Below, piece after piece: positions 1 through 10,288 of a stretch of DNA of 64,000 nt. The position numbers and the translations under genes were made by a program. The notes below the pieces were generated by a model. The model saw only the letters and a program-made list of their open reading frames with translations. It was not told the origin of the DNA and made no database searches. This DNA comes from Boesenbergia rotunda. Lineage: Eukaryota > Streptophyta > Magnoliopsida > Zingiberales > Zingiberaceae. The stretch's first letter is position 1. The number at the start of each line of letters is the position of its first letter. The stretch is from contig JAGFNQ010000209.1 in assembly GCA_024364735.1 (NCBI GenBank), positions 62,001 to 126,000 of the forward strand. The letters run 5' to 3'.

Positions 1-1
1 T

Positions 2-325
2 TGGTTGTAGGTTGTTGTAAAATTCGGAGACGAGATCGTAATTTATGGTTCTTTCCAAAGAAAGAAGAAACCCCAGATTGTAATAAGTAACAATCTCCAT
101 AATAGAAGGGCAGTATTCGGTTAGGAAAGGAATGTCAATGGATCTGCAGGGTAAAAGTTTGAATGTCCTAGCTTGAAAAGCCTGCTCACAGGCCGCATTT
201 GGGAACCTGGAGCTAGAGGAGGGCTGTGGCCTTCTGGAAGAGGAGGAAGGAGTCTTCCCCCTTGGATTTCCCTCTGCTACCTCCTTTCCCTTAGATGACT
301 TTCTAATAGGATTTGAATTGATCAT
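2..325 (-). CDS. Envelope-like / plant transposon-protein ORF of element A, N-terminal part, runs off window
   Basis: Reading the minus strand from an ATG at 325-323 gives 108 codons without a stop to the window edge. The start is basic and Ser-rich (SSKGKEVAEG, then a run of Ser and Arg), followed by a folded-looking part with YCPSIMEIVTYYN and ending in LVSEFYNNLQP. The same pattern (a Pro-Leu/Ser start of helix, Tyr-rich stretch, then FYNN) recurs in the third ORF of element F near 34300-34500, so I take both as one family. It lies downstream of A's pol on the same strand, the place of the envelope-like ORF in Sirevirus-type Copia elements. Plant proteins annotated as putative plant transposon protein often share an FYxNL motif; that link is from memory of the family. 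No transmembrane segment is visible in this part, so an envelope function is not shown. Confidence 0.5.
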   Translation of the reverse strand, partial: MINSNPIRKSSKGKEVAEGNPRGKTPSSSSRRPQPSSSSRFPNAACEQAFQARTFKLLPCRSIDIPFLTEYCPSIMEIVTYYNLGFLLSLERTINYDLVSEFYNNLQP

Positions 326-1664
326 GACACAGAGATTGAATCATACAAGAGTTGATCATAGGATGAGACCCAATCAAAAGATAGATAAGAAATTTTTGGT
401 CATAAGATGAGGAAGAGGGTCACGGCAAAAACAAGAACAAGAACAGAATTCGGTTAGCTTCACAAATATATATCTTTTTGAAAACGAAAAATGAAGCCCA
501 ACACTTACTTTGGTGCCATTGAAGCGTTTTAGCGAGGGAGGAAGAAGTCGGTTCCTCACGGTTGAGAGAGGCTTGCTCACCGAGAACTCTCGGACGCAGA
601 GAGGAAGAGGAGATCTTGCCGGAAAATACCAGTAGAAATCTCTGCTTCGCACGCGCGTGAGGAAGGGAGACGCAGAACTCTCTTACTCGTTCAAGGTTGC
701 ACAGACGGGGTGGTTTCGGCGCTAGGGTTCGGGAAAACGCCGACTTGGAGAGTTAATCGGTTGGTGGATCGGTCCACCAACCAAAATTTAATGCGGTTGA
801 TCGGATCACCGTTCGATCAGATCGCGTCCAAACCGATCAGATGCGATCCTGATCGGACTGGCGTGGTCCTGATCGGTCTGATGACCGATCAGACGCTCTC
901 CTGATCGGTCGGGTGACCGATCAGGATTTGATCAGTAGGGTCCGAAGAGAAACCTCTGAGCTCCCTGATCGGTCTGTGGACCGATCCCCACAGGGTGCCA
1001 GATCGGTCTGGAGACCGATCCAGGCTAGCTCAGACACTTAGTCAAATTTCGGGAGATCCGACACAGGAAGGAGTCAGATCGGTCTGGGGACCGATCAGTC
1101 CTATGCCTGATCGGTCCGGTGACCGATCAGGGTTCCTGATACGACCTGGAATATTCAGTTTCAGAATTTCTGAAATTTCCAAACGATCTTTGATGGATTT
1201 TGTCTAACTTGGACAGGTCTTTATGACTAAAATTGATTCTTGAACAAGAATCTAAAGTCCTTATAGGTTCATCAAACACTTTGACCCATCTTAATGGAGT
1301 CAAACTCAACCATCAATCAATCAAGCAACTTCAAACAATTTTTTTTTTACTCCAACTTCAAGTGTCCAATCAAGTTGCCTTGATTGGAATGTCCAAGTAT
1401 GATCATGGAGTCATATACACATATGTTATGCAATGGTTTTCCCCACACTTGGTCACCACCGTGATTATTATCTCGTCAACTTAATTTCTCAATTGATGCA
1501 ATGACATTTTGAGAAATTGAGTTGAACCTAACATCTCACCCCATATCTAGCAAACAAAAATATTTTGGTAACCCTTATAGTTTGTGTGAGATGTTCCCAA
1601 AGTTACCCAATTGTTCCCTAACAACTTGAAATAATCATGAAGGGTTTTGACCACAATTTGAACA
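326..1664 (-). other. Element A spacer between pol and the envelope-like ORF
   Basis: About 1.3 kb without a convincing coding region. It follows the pol stop at 1665 and ends at the ATG of the envelope-like ORF at 325. The pol-proximal part (1200-1660) is AT-rich and the middle carries GATC dyads. The ORF-proximal part (about 350-700, minus strand) looks like a transcribed leader: CT-rich, with a possible splice donor (aag/gtaagt type) near 510 and a T-rich stretch before the ATG. No clear TATA box was found just downstream of the dyads. Confidence 0.5.
851..1130. repeat. GATC dyad block ahead of the envelope-like ORF (element A)
   Basis: About six copies of a 20-bp dyad of the form GATC-ggtc-N4-gacc-GATC, for example at 871-890, 1001-1020 and 1109-1128. 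The two GATC words are 12 bp apart. The same dyad fills part of this element's own LTR at 7563-8064. Arms are perfect in most copies while the central four bases vary (tgat, gggt, tgga, ccgg), as expected if the symmetrical ends are under constraint or copied as units. Confidence 0.85.
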
Positions 1665-4403
1665 TCATGAAGCGCGACACATTCCCAATTCCCGTCTAAG
1701 GAAACTAAATTCACTCTCGGGAAGTGGTTTAGTGAAAATGTCAGCTAGGTTTGACTTTGACTCTACATGTGAGAGTATGATGTTCCCCCTAGCTACATGA
1801 TCCCTAATGAAGTGATGTCTTACTTCAATATGTTTTGTCCTAGAGTGATGGACCGGATTCTTGGTTAAGTTAATTGTGCTAATGTTATCACATAACACTT
1901 GCACACCCTTATAACCCAATCCATAGTCCTCTAAGGTGTGGATCATCCACAACAATTGTGATATACACTCTCCCATGGCGATATATTCTGCCTCGGTAGT
2001 GGAAAGAGCAACACAATGTTGCTTCCGACTCGACCAACTTACTAGAGACGATCCTAGGAATTGGCAGCCCCCACTAGTGCTTTTCCGGTCCAACTTACAT
2101 CCAGCGTAGTCGGAATCCGTATAGCCCATCAAATCAAAAGATTCGGTACGGGGATACCAAAGACCTACACCAATTGTGCCCTTGAGATATCTCAAAATTC
2201 GCTTAACAGCAATTAGGTGAGATTCCTTGGCACAGACTTGATACCTAGCGCACATACCTACAGCAAATAGTATATCTGGTCGACTAGCTGTGAGGTATAG
2301 CAAGCTACCTATCATGCTTCGATACTGAGTTAGATCAACGGGTTTACCACTCTCATCATTGTCCAATCTTGTGTTTGTAGCCATGGGAGTGGTTACCTCT
2401 TTTGAATCACTCATATTGAATTTTCGAAGCATTTCATGTGTGTACTTTGATTGGTGCACATGGATACCATCGCGAGTTTGCTTGATTTCAAGTCCGAGGA
2501 AGAAAGTCAACTCTCCCACTAGACTCATTTCAAACTCACTCTCCATGTGTCCGATAAATTCACGTAAATAGCCCTTGTTGTTTGAGCCACAAATTATGTC
2601 ATCGACATATACTTGGGCTACAAATATATTGTCACCATCTCTTCGTAGAAATAGTGTAGGGTCTATTTGACCTCTAATGAAACCTTTTTCAATCAAGAAT
2701 GTCGACAACCGCTCATACCAAGCCCGGGGTGCTTGTTTAAGACCATAGAGTGCCTTCTTGAGCTTGTACACGTGGTTTGGATGTTCGGTACTCTCAAACC
2801 CTGGAGGTTGTTCGACATAGACTTCTTCCCTAATTAAACCATTTAGGAATGCCGATTTGACGTCCATTTGAAATAGTTTGAAGCCTCGATGTGCTGCAAA
2901 TGCAAGCATCAATCGGATGGACTCTAATCGTGCCACGGGAGCATAAGTCTCATCATAATCAAGACCTTCAACTTGACTGTAGCCCTTGGCTACCAAGCGT
3001 GCCTTGTTTCTAATGATTTCTCCCTTGTGGTTTAATTTGTTCTTGAAGACCCATTTAGTTCCAATAATAGTGGTCTTCTTGGGTCTAGGGACTAAGTCCC
3101 AAACCTGACTCCTCTCGAACTGTCCTAGTTCATCTTGCATTGCAATAATCCAATCGGGATCATTTAATGCTTCATCAATTTTTCTAGGTTCAATTTCGGA
3201 AATTAGAGCAACTTCATTAGCCTCATTCCTGAAGAATGATCTAGTCCTAACCCCTTGATGAATGTCTCCAACGATTTGATCTTGGGGATGACTAGAGGCT
3301 AATCTCGTTTGTCTTGGTGTTGGTGGTGCTTCTTGAACGAGTTCACTAGACACAAGTTCAGCCTCAGGATCAGGCTGATCAATGAGTTGTCTAGGCTCAT
3401 CGTCATCAGACTCATCACCATCAACAATACTCGGATTTTCATTCAAACTAAGTCTCCTTAGTTCGATTTGAACTCCTTCTACATTATCTGACTGGTCAAT
3501 TGGTTTTGGAACTTCCTCAAAAACCACATCAGAAGACTCCTCAACTAGTTTAGTTCTCTTGTTGTAGACTCGGTAAGCTTTACTAACGAGGGAGTACCCG
3601 ACTAATATCCCTTCATCAGCTTTTGCCGTGAACTTTCCAAGGTGATCCTTGGTGTTTAGGATGAACACCTTACAACCAAACACCCTAAGATGTTTAACCG
3701 TAGGTGGTTTCCCAAACCAAAGTTCATGGGGAGTCTTTTCTAAAAACCTATGGATGAGAACTCGGTTTTGCACATAGCAAGCTGTATTAACAGCTTCAGC
3801 CCATAAGTAACTCGGGAGTGAGTACTCATTAAGCATGCTTCGTGCAGCCTCTTGAAGTGCACGGTTCTTCCTCTCTACAACACCATTTTGTTGTGGTGTT
3901 CTAGGAGTAGAAAACTCATGTCTATAACCCTTATCTTGACAAAATTCTAGAAACCTTTGGTTTTGAAATTCACCTCCATGATCACTTCTTATTGTCTTAA
4001 TTGTTGATGATTTCTCATTTTCAACCCTTCTACAAAAAGAAATGAAAATATCTAAGGTTTGATCCTTATGTTTTAAAAAGAAAGTCCAAGTATATCTAGT
4101 GAAGTCATCAATGATAACAAAGCAATATCTACTTCCATTCAATGATATGATAGTGCTACAATCAAATAGATCCATGTGAAGTAAATCTAAAGCATTGGAA
4201 GTACTTACAGTGCTTTTACCTTTATGTGCAGATTTTGCTTGCTTACCCATTTGACACGCATCACATAATTTATCTTTTCCATACTTGATGCTCGGTAAGC
4301 TCGAACTAGTCCCTTGTTGGCCAACTTCCGGATGTTCTTCATGTTCACATGTGCTAGCCTCCGGTGCCAAAGAGTGGACTCTTCTTGTTTTGACATGAAA
4401 CAC
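1665..4403 (-). CDS. Copia Pol: integrase, reverse transcriptase, RNase H (element A)
   Basis: A 912-residue uninterrupted frame covering most of a Ty1/copia polyprotein. It begins inside the GAG-pre-integrase zinc-binding region (DACQMGKQ). The integrase core follows with D78, D141 (RSDHGGEF) and E177 (GVVERKNR), the correct D-D-35-E spacing. RT starts near residue 420 (DPDWIIAMQDEL) and has QMDVKSAFLNG, YGLKQAPRAWY and the active site YVDD at residues 599-602 (2609-2598). RNase H has YTDSDYAG, TTEAEYIAM and CDN, ending with ADIFTKPL. All catalytic residues I can check are present. The true start lies upstream: the protease segment is in another frame, joined by a frameshift near 4320. The protein would copy RNA into cDNA and integrate it. 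The domain order IN-RT-RH defines Copia; long LTRs, coiled-coil gag and a third ORF suggest a Sirevirus-like lineage. Confidence 0.95.
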   Translation of the reverse strand: MFHVKTRRVHSLAPEASTCEHEEHPEVGQQGTSSSLPSIKYGKDKLCDACQMGKQAKSAHKGKSTVSTSNALDLLHMDLFDCSTIISLNGSRYCFVIIDDFTRYTWTFFLKHKDQTLDIFISFCRRVENEKSSTIKTIRSDHGGEFQNQRFLEFCQDKGYRHEFSTPRTPQQNGVVERKNRALQEAARSMLNEYSLPSYLWAEAVNTACYVQNRVLIHRFLEKTPHELWFGKPPTVKHLRVFGCKVFILNTKDHLGKFTAKADEGILVGYSLVSKAYRVYNKRTKLVEESSDVVFEEVPKPIDQSDNVEGVQIELRRLSLNENPSIVDGDESDDDEPRQLIDQPDPEAELVSSELVQEAPPTPRQTRLASSHPQDQIVGDIHQGVRTRSFFRNEANEVALISEIEPRKIDEALNDPDWIIAMQDELGQFERSQVWDLVPRPKKTTIIGTKWVFKNKLNHKGEIIRNKARLVAKGYSQVEGLDYDETYAPVARLESIRLMLAFAAHRGFKLFQMDVKSAFLNGLIREEVYVEQPPGFESTEHPNHVYKLKKALYGLKQAPRAWYERLSTFLIEKGFIRGQIDPTLFLRRDGDNIFVAQVYVDDIICGSNNKGYLREFIGHMESEFEMSLVGELTFFLGLEIKQTRDGIHVHQSKYTHEMLRKFNMSDSKEVTTPMATNTRLDNDESGKPVDLTQYRSMIGSLLYLTASRPDILFAVGMCARYQVCAKESHLIAVKRILRYLKGTIGVGLWYPRTESFDLMGYTDSDYAGCKLDRKSTSGGCQFLGSSLVSWSSRKQHCVALSTTEAEYIAMGECISQLLWMIHTLEDYGLGYKGVQVLCDNISTINLTKNPVHHSRTKHIEVRHHFIRDHVARGNIILSHVESKSNLADIFTKPLPESEFSFLRRELGMCRAS

Positions 4404-4789
4404 TTAGCAAGAACATTAGTAGCACTTTTAAATGAAACTTGATAAATATTGTCTACTCTTGCTCCTACTAGTACCGTGTCCAAGGTGTCATTTTGTCTAA
4501 CTAGACATTGACTTGGTTGGAAGTCAATTGTGTAACCCGTGTCACACAATTGACTGACACTTAGGAGATTAAATTTCATCCCCTTGACTAGAAGGACATT
4601 TGAGATTCTAAGACATCCGGATATTTGAATGTCTCCTATTCCTATGACCTTAAGGCTACCATTGTTACCAAATGATACATTACCTCTACTCTTCTTGTGA
4701 AATGTGGTAAACAATGATCTATCCCCGGTCATGTGTTTGGAGCATCCACTATCAACGAACCAAGTTGATAGATGCTCCCCCTCAATCAC
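4205..4789 (-). pseudogene. Copia aspartic protease and GAG-pre-integrase segment (element A)
   Basis: Contains WFVDSGCSKHMTG, the protease active site (D-S-G) followed by the typical Copia CSxHMTG. About 100 residues later comes LWHRRLAHVNMKNIRKL, the HxxxxH-type start of the GAG-pre-integrase domain. The frame then drifts at about 4320, where the pol frame takes over, so the polyprotein is broken by a frameshift here. Just upstream (4800-4917) the translation gives two VWVPK/AWVPK-like strings and an in-frame stop, the usual end of Sirevirus-type gag before protease. The protease would cut the Gag-Pol precursor. The active site itself looks intact. Confidence 0.88.
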
Positions 4790-4917
4790 AACCTACACAA
4801 TCCGAAAAATAGAAGTCTTAGGTACCCAAACCTTGGGACCTAATGCATCAACTAAACATGACTTAGGCACCCATGCCTTGACAACTTTCTTTTGAGTCTT
4901 GGGTGTCCTAGGTTGTC

Positions 4918-6502
4918 TCATGTCAGTCCTAGACATGAGAGATACAAAAGAGGTTCCTTAGGGCGGTAACCAATACCGGCCCTATTGTAGACCGCTCTTT
5001 GGGCATTTAATATCATATCTAAGGTCTTAGAGCTATTTGAGAATTTCCCAAGCATATTCTTGAGCTTCTCAACTTCACTCTTCAAGGATTGGTTCTCCTC
5101 TACTAACCCATTATCATGCATATCACTGATTTCCTCAACCTTAGAGGATTTCAGGCTCACAATCTCATGTTTCAAAACTTTAATTTCATCTTCTAGTAAT
5201 TCAACATGCAAGTCATCAATGTTATCATCCCTAGAAGCTTTCAATTGAGCAATCTCTAATTGCAATGCTTTAACTTTATTTTTGGATTTCTTAAGCATAC
5301 TAGTTAGACATGCAATTGCTCTATAACATTTTTCAAGCTCGGGAGAAGTTACCTCTTCATCATCCGAAGATGATGAAGCCGTGTTTGCGGAGCTTGAAGT
5401 TTCTTCACTGCTCTCCACTCCAAGAGCCATGAGAGCCACTTGCCTTGTACTCTTCTCCTCCTTCTCGTCATCGGATGAACTAGAGGATGACTCATCCCAA
5501 GAGGCCTTCAACGCCTTCTTCTTCCTCTTGGAATCTCTTCTTTTCTTTTGGATTTTTCCTCCTTCTTCTTGAGCTTCGGACACTCATTCTTGAAGTGTCC
5601 TTTCCTACCACACTCAAAACAGGATGCATTATTCTTATCAAGTTTGGATTCACTAGTATTACCTCTCCTCTTGAAACGTCGATCTCTTCGCATCATCCTT
5701 CGCACGAAGTTCGCCATTTCGGATGAGGAGGAGCCACTGCCTTCTTCCTCTGAGTTTGACTCGGATTCGGAGGAGGATGAAGATGATGAGATCTCTTTCT
5801 CCTTCTTCTTCTCCTTCTTCTTTTTGTTGATCCGGTCCCCTGCAACTAAGGCAATCCCCTTCTCCTTGGGGCCTTTGTTAGCCATTTCATGCAATTCCAT
5901 CTCACAAAATAGGTCATCTAATTTTACAATAGATAAATCCTTGGATACTTTGTAGGCATCCACCATGGATGACCACAAGGCATTCCTTGGAAATGCTTTC
6001 AAAACATACCTCACAAGGTCGCGATTTTCGACCTTTTCATCAATTGAATGAAGTCCATTGAGAACTTCCTTGAACCGGCTATGAAGCTCACTTACCGACT
6101 CATTCTCCTTCATGGAGAGATTTTGAAGTTGGTTGAGGAACAAATCCCTCTTTGCAATCCTTGAGTCCCGGGTGCCTTCATGGAGCTCTATGAGTTTGTT
6201 CCACAAGTCTTTTGCACTCGTGAAGGGACCAACCTTGATGAGTTGGTCTTTGTTCATGCCACATTGTAGAGTGACAACCGCCTTAGCGTCGGCTTCACTC
6301 TTCTTGTTTGTTCGGCAGTCCACCGAGATGATTCGAGTTCCTTGCCTTCATCATCCTTAGGAGGGATGAATCCTTCCTTCACCGCGAACCATGTATGGAT
6401 ATCCATCTTCAAATAATATTCCATCTTTGATCTCCAATATTGGAAGTCAGCGCCATCAAAGAATGGAGGTCGGGTGGTGGAGAAACCTTCTCTCAAAGCC
6501 AT
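4918..6502 (-). pseudogene. Copia Gag, zinc knuckle plus coiled coil (element A)
   Basis: The gag gene starts at an ATG at 6502 (MALREGFSTTRPPFFDG), about 45 bp inside the primer site. The N-terminal half is a UBN2-type capsid domain (YWRSKMEYYL, later LWNKLIELHEGT, SVSELHSRFKEVLNGL). A zinc knuckle CFECGRKGHFKNEC sits at 5621-5580, flanked by Lys/Ser-rich acidic tracts. The C-terminal part is a long coiled coil (LEDEIKVLKHEIVSLKS). Two frameshifts interrupt it, near 6300 and near 5560, so no full protein can be made without recoding. The same layout recurs in F, E, D and L of this window. It would package the element RNA. Confidence 0.9.
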
Positions 6503-6546
6503 CTTGTTGAGAACTCTCGGTTGTTAAGCCGTAAACAGAGAACCTT

Positions 6547-6558
6547 GCTCTGATACCA
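6547..6558 (-). other. Primer binding site of element A
   Basis: Minus strand reads TGGTATCAGAGC, two bases inside the LTR edge at 6561. This matches the 3' end of plant initiator tRNA-Met, the usual Copia primer. Confidence 0.93.
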
Positions 6559-7562
6559 CTTGTTGGGAACGAGATGGCTATAGAGGGGGGGTGAATATAG
6601 ACAATCGCTTGCCCCTTGAAAACTAATCACGATTTCTGCAACTCAAATATCAGTAGCACAGCGGAAAGAATGGAAAAACAGAGTATGCAGAAAACAAATG
6701 ATTGCAAAGCACACACAACTAGCAAGATCGCTAACAAGGAAGGTTTACAAGGTTCGGGGATAACTTGCCCCTACTCCTTGGCGTGCCCTTGAGGTGGGCG
6801 ATCCCTTGATCGTCGGCAGATCAAGCCCCGGTTAACACCGGATATGAAGCAACCTCCTTCTCGGTGGAGAAACCTCTCCACAGTGTGTTTCAAACAATGA
6901 TATATAATGAGCACAGTGAAACAACAATAAGAAAGATCTTACTCAAACACTTAGCAAGGATTAAACACAGCAAGCTCTCGAGCTCCACCCAGTGGCGATC
7001 TCACGCAGACCCCTGTCTGCTTCGTGTCTTCCCACTGTCGGACTCCCAGCTCCTTGTTTTCTCCTTCAAGCGCTCAAGTATGATGAATGCTTCTCAATAG
7101 CTTGCTTAGAATGGATGAAGAACTCAAGAACAGCAAGCTTCTCGCAGCAGAACGCAAGAACACACAGGTTTTCAAAAACTGAATCTCTTATTGAACTCAA
7201 CTCTCGCGTTCTTTTTGTTTCTCCGCCAAGTGACAGATGACACCATCTCTGTAGCTCCCAGCTACTCCTCTGCCAACGCCAGCCTCTACTGAGCTATCTC
7301 TGGACTCACTGACCTCCTCAGTCGAGCTCCAGTCTTAGCTCCAGTCCGCAGCTCGCCGTTGCAACCTGAGATGGGAAAAGGGACAAACCTGCTCCAAGGA
7401 AAGCACTCTTTGACTTCTCCTTGAGTGTTTGAATCCTCCCCTGTCACCTGAAACTCAATCAGAGCATTAGAGCAGAAGATCACAAAGCATATAACATACA
7501 TCAGCAAATCAGATACGATCAGACGCTCTGACGACGTCTGACAGTGAAGTTTGAATTAAAGT

Positions 7563-8064
7563 GATCGGTCATCGGACCGATCCAGGGTGTGTGGATCGAT
7601 CACCAGATCGATCCACTGCTTTGCTGGGATTCCCAGCTTTCGCAGCAATACACGCCTGATCGGTCACCGGACCGATCAGGGTGAATCCTGATCGGTCACC
7701 AGACCGATCAGATTGGATCCTGATCGGTCACTCAGACCGATCAAAGCAGATGAACAGTCATTTTTAATCAAACCCAAGGTTCCTGATCGGTCACCGGACC
7801 GATCCAAGGCTCTGATCAGCAAGGGAACTCACTCACTGTTTGCTCCCTGATCGGTCACCAGACCGATCAGGAGCAAGACAGCAAGGAAGCAGCCTGCTCC
7901 CTGATCGGTCTCCGGATCGATCAGGAGCCACACAGTAGATTCCCAATCTCACTGTGCGCTCCCTGATCGGTCACCAGTCCGATCAGACATAGCTGGATCG
8001 GTCACCAGACCGATCCACTAAGGAGCAGCGTGCCAACAGTCCCTGATCGGTCACCAGACCGATC
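7563..8064. repeat. GATC dyad array in LTR A
   Basis: About eleven 20-bp dyads of consensus gatcggtcaccggaccgatc, separated by 10-50 bp of unrelated sequence. Each has two GATC words 12 bp apart. A few copies have point changes in one arm (for example gatcgatcaccagatcgatc at 7597). The interval sequences are not repeats of each other, so this is not a simple satellite. Confidence 0.9.
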
Positions 8065-8079
8065 CAGTGACTCTACCCA

Positions 8080-8690
8080 GCCCTCCAAGCTAGGGATTCA
8101 TCCACCTTAGCCCTCCAAGCTAAGGATTTTTCAATCTAACTCTCCAAGTTGGGAATTTGCACCTAACCCTCCAAGTTAGGACTTTTCACCTAGCCCTCCA
8201 AGCTAGGACTTTTCACCTAGCCCTCCAAGCTAGGACTTTTCACCCAACTCTTCCGAGTTAGAACATCATCCAACCTAGCCCTCCAAGCTAGGTACCTGAC
8301 CCTCCAAGCCAGGACTTTTTCACCTAATTTTCCAGGATGGGAATTTGCACCTAACCCTCCAAGTTAGGACTTTTCACCTAGCCCTCCAAGCTAGGACTTT
8401 TCACCCAACCCTTCCGAATTAGGACTTTTCCAACACCTAGCCCTCCAAGCTAGGATTTTCCACACCTAACCTCCCAGGTTAGGATTTCCAACACCTAGCC
8501 CTCCAGGCTAGGATTTTCCACACCACCTAACCTCCCAGGTTAGGATTTTCATATCATGCTTAATCCTCGATCAGGACTTAATCATAACCATCATAATCAT
8601 CACACCTAACCTCCCAGATTAGGACTTTCCATATCACGCCTAATCATCGATCAGGACTTAATCATAATAGTCATCCTCCTAAACTAAAAT
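8080..8690. repeat. Short hairpin minisatellite in LTR A
   Basis: About twenty degenerate copies of a 25-27 bp unit such as CCTAGCCCTCCAAGCTAGG followed by acttttca. Each unit is itself a small hairpin (CTAGC, 6-base loop, GCTAG). When an arm mutates, the partner often mutates with it: CTAGC/GCTAG, CTAAC/GTTAG and CTTAG/CTAAG units all occur. Confidence 0.85.
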
Positions 8691-8735
8691 CGATGTCAAC
8701 ACCAAAACAACAATCAGGGCCAGACTGTATCAACA

Positions 8736-10126
8736 GCTTCCACCATGCAAGTCCCTACACTTCCTGGTTCGTTCTCTAAATCTTGTGGTGGTCCCTGGGG
8801 CTTAGTGCAATCCCCTACACTTATTGAATCATCTCCTCTGCATGCTTCTCCTGTAATATCTGCAACAACAGATTCAGAAAAATTAGGACCATCAATAATG
8901 CTATCATCACAAAATAAAAGACTAGAATGGTCCTGTGGAGCTTCAATTTCTTCTTCTGCAGCTGAAAAATTTGGAATTGGATTTTGAATAGGAGTCTCCG
9001 AAGGGATGCATGCTGTAGGTGCCCAGACTTTAATGTATTCTTCTTCTTCTTCTTCTAAAATTGCAAGATCCATTAATGAAAGATTTGGCCTTGCGCTAGG
9101 GTCACCTTGAACTTGCATTTGATTCGTTTGACTAGCAATTTGTCCAACGCCTCTTTCGATGTCTTGAAGCCTTTGCTGCCTTTGATGATATTGTACAACT
9201 TGTTGATAAATCTCCTCCATTCTTTGTTGTTGTGCCTCATTCTCATTAAGATTCTCAAAGCCTCCTTGGTTAGTGTGAAACCCCTATTGGTCTTGAAATT
9301 GAACATAAGGCTGCTGAAAACTGTAAGTAGGCTGTGAAGTCTGAAATGGAGACTGTAGGGGCTGATCAAATGGATGAATGGACTGATTAAATTGCTGAAA
9401 ACTTGGCTCACAACATGGTGGAGATAGCTGAAAATTTTGATTCTGAAATTCTTGGATCTGAGGTTGAAATTGTTGTGGTGAACACTCAAATTGAGGTGGG
9501 GGCTGTTGGTACTGATTTTGGTGCTGAATTTGTTGAGGATATGGCTGGAAATTGCTTTGGAAATTTGATGGACCTTGCTGAAAACTATTCCCCGGAAAAC
9601 CTTGATTTAGACCTTGCTGAAAAGTGTGATAGGGCTGCTGAAAACTCTGAAACTGCTGTTGGAATTGTGGCTGCCCATGAAAACCTTGATTTTGGTTAAA
9701 TGTTGACTGTTGATGCTGAAAACCTTGTTGAAAAGGCTGAGACATCTGCTGGAAATTTTGGTAGCTTCCCTGAACTTGCTGATTTTGGTGGTATTGAGGC
9801 TGAAAATTCTGATATTGCTGTTGGAATTGTTGTGGTTGCTCGAATTGCTGTAATGGTGGCTGCCCGTTCTGAAAATACTGATTTGGTTGAAAATTTTGAA
9901 ATGATGGTAGATCTTGTGGCTGAAAAAACTGATTTGGTTACTGAAAATTCCAATAGGGTTGTTGGAATTCTTGATTTAGCTGCTGAAATTTCTGGAGAGG
10001 CTGAAATTGTGGCGGAGGTAGCTTCTGATAAGTAGATGACTGAGCTTTACGTTCTAGTTGGTAGTCCAACCCCTTTAACACATTTTTTAACTCCTCCAAT
10101 GCCTCTTCTATCTCTTTTGACCCCAT
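8736..10126 (-). pseudogene. Gln-rich ORF of Gypsy-like element B
   Basis: One reading frame runs down from an ATG at 10126, broken by only two in-frame stops (9940-9938 and 9286-9284). It starts MGSKEIEEALEELKNVLKGL and continues as a long tract of Gln, Phe, Pro and Asn (repeated QFQQ, FQPQ). It then has a helix rich in Gln and Arg (MEEIYQQVVQYHQRQQRLQ), and ends in an acidic part rich in Glu and Asp. The frame is cut at 8735 by the LTR of A. Its place about 140 bp after a primer site is where gag should be, yet no zinc knuckle or capsid motif is visible. It may be the gag-like ORF of a non-autonomous element. The tract looks like expansion of a short CAR-rich codon repeat. Confidence 0.5.
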
Positions 10127-10264
10127 TTTGAATTTGCAGCTCTGTCACCAAACAAACAAGAAAAATGGCAGCAACCGTATATGAAAGATAAAGCAAAATA
10201 AAATAGAACCCAATGATATGTCAAAAAGCATACAAGCAAAAATCAAACAAATCGACTAGTTACT

Positions 10265-10282
10265 TCCCCGACAACGACGCCA
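10265..10282 (-). other. Primer binding site of element B (tRNA-Asp type)
   Basis: Minus strand reads TGGCGTCGTTGTCGGGGA, differing at two positions from TGGCGCCGTTGCCGGGGA, the complement of the plant tRNA-Asp 3' end. Both differences are C-to-T, as expected from methylation decay. This type is typical of Gypsy Tat/Athila-like elements, unlike the tRNA-Met site of all the Copia elements here. Confidence 0.75.
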
Positions 10283-10288
10283 AAAATT

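Larger units (their letters stand above)
6561..8735 (-). mobile_element. 5' LTR of Copia element A
   Basis: Runs from TGTTGGGAAC at 6561 to ..TATCAACA at 8735, so in element orientation it begins TGTTGATACAG and ends CCCAACA. Length is about 2.2 kb. The primer site follows directly. The first 120 bases of the + strand hold a G-run (rc of ttcacccccc) and the CAGCGGAA motif shared by other LTRs here. The middle holds GATC dyads, the upper part short hairpin repeats. The matching 3' LTR lies outside the window beyond the envelope-like ORF. A truncated sister copy in the other orientation is at 28887-29493. A lies inside element B. Confidence 0.88.

Noticed and set aside
5060..5955. Plus-strand Ser/Phe-rich open frames opposite gag of A
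   Set aside because: Complement of the acidic and Lys-rich minus-strand gag; no motif of their own.
6547..6558. tRNA-Met-like words next to LTRs as possible tRNA genes
   Set aside because: Only 12 bp of tRNA complement are present, at primer-site position; no cloverleaf can be formed around them.
7563..8064. Regularly spaced dyads that look like a CRISPR array
   Set aside because: The 20-bp words are perfect palindromes with spacers of uneven length inside a plant LTR. No cas gene or prokaryotic context is present.
9403..10035. Long plus-strand open frames rich in Glu, Asp and Val
   Set aside because: They are the complement of the Gln-rich minus-strand ORF of element B; the CAR/TTC-rich codons leave the opposite strand open.
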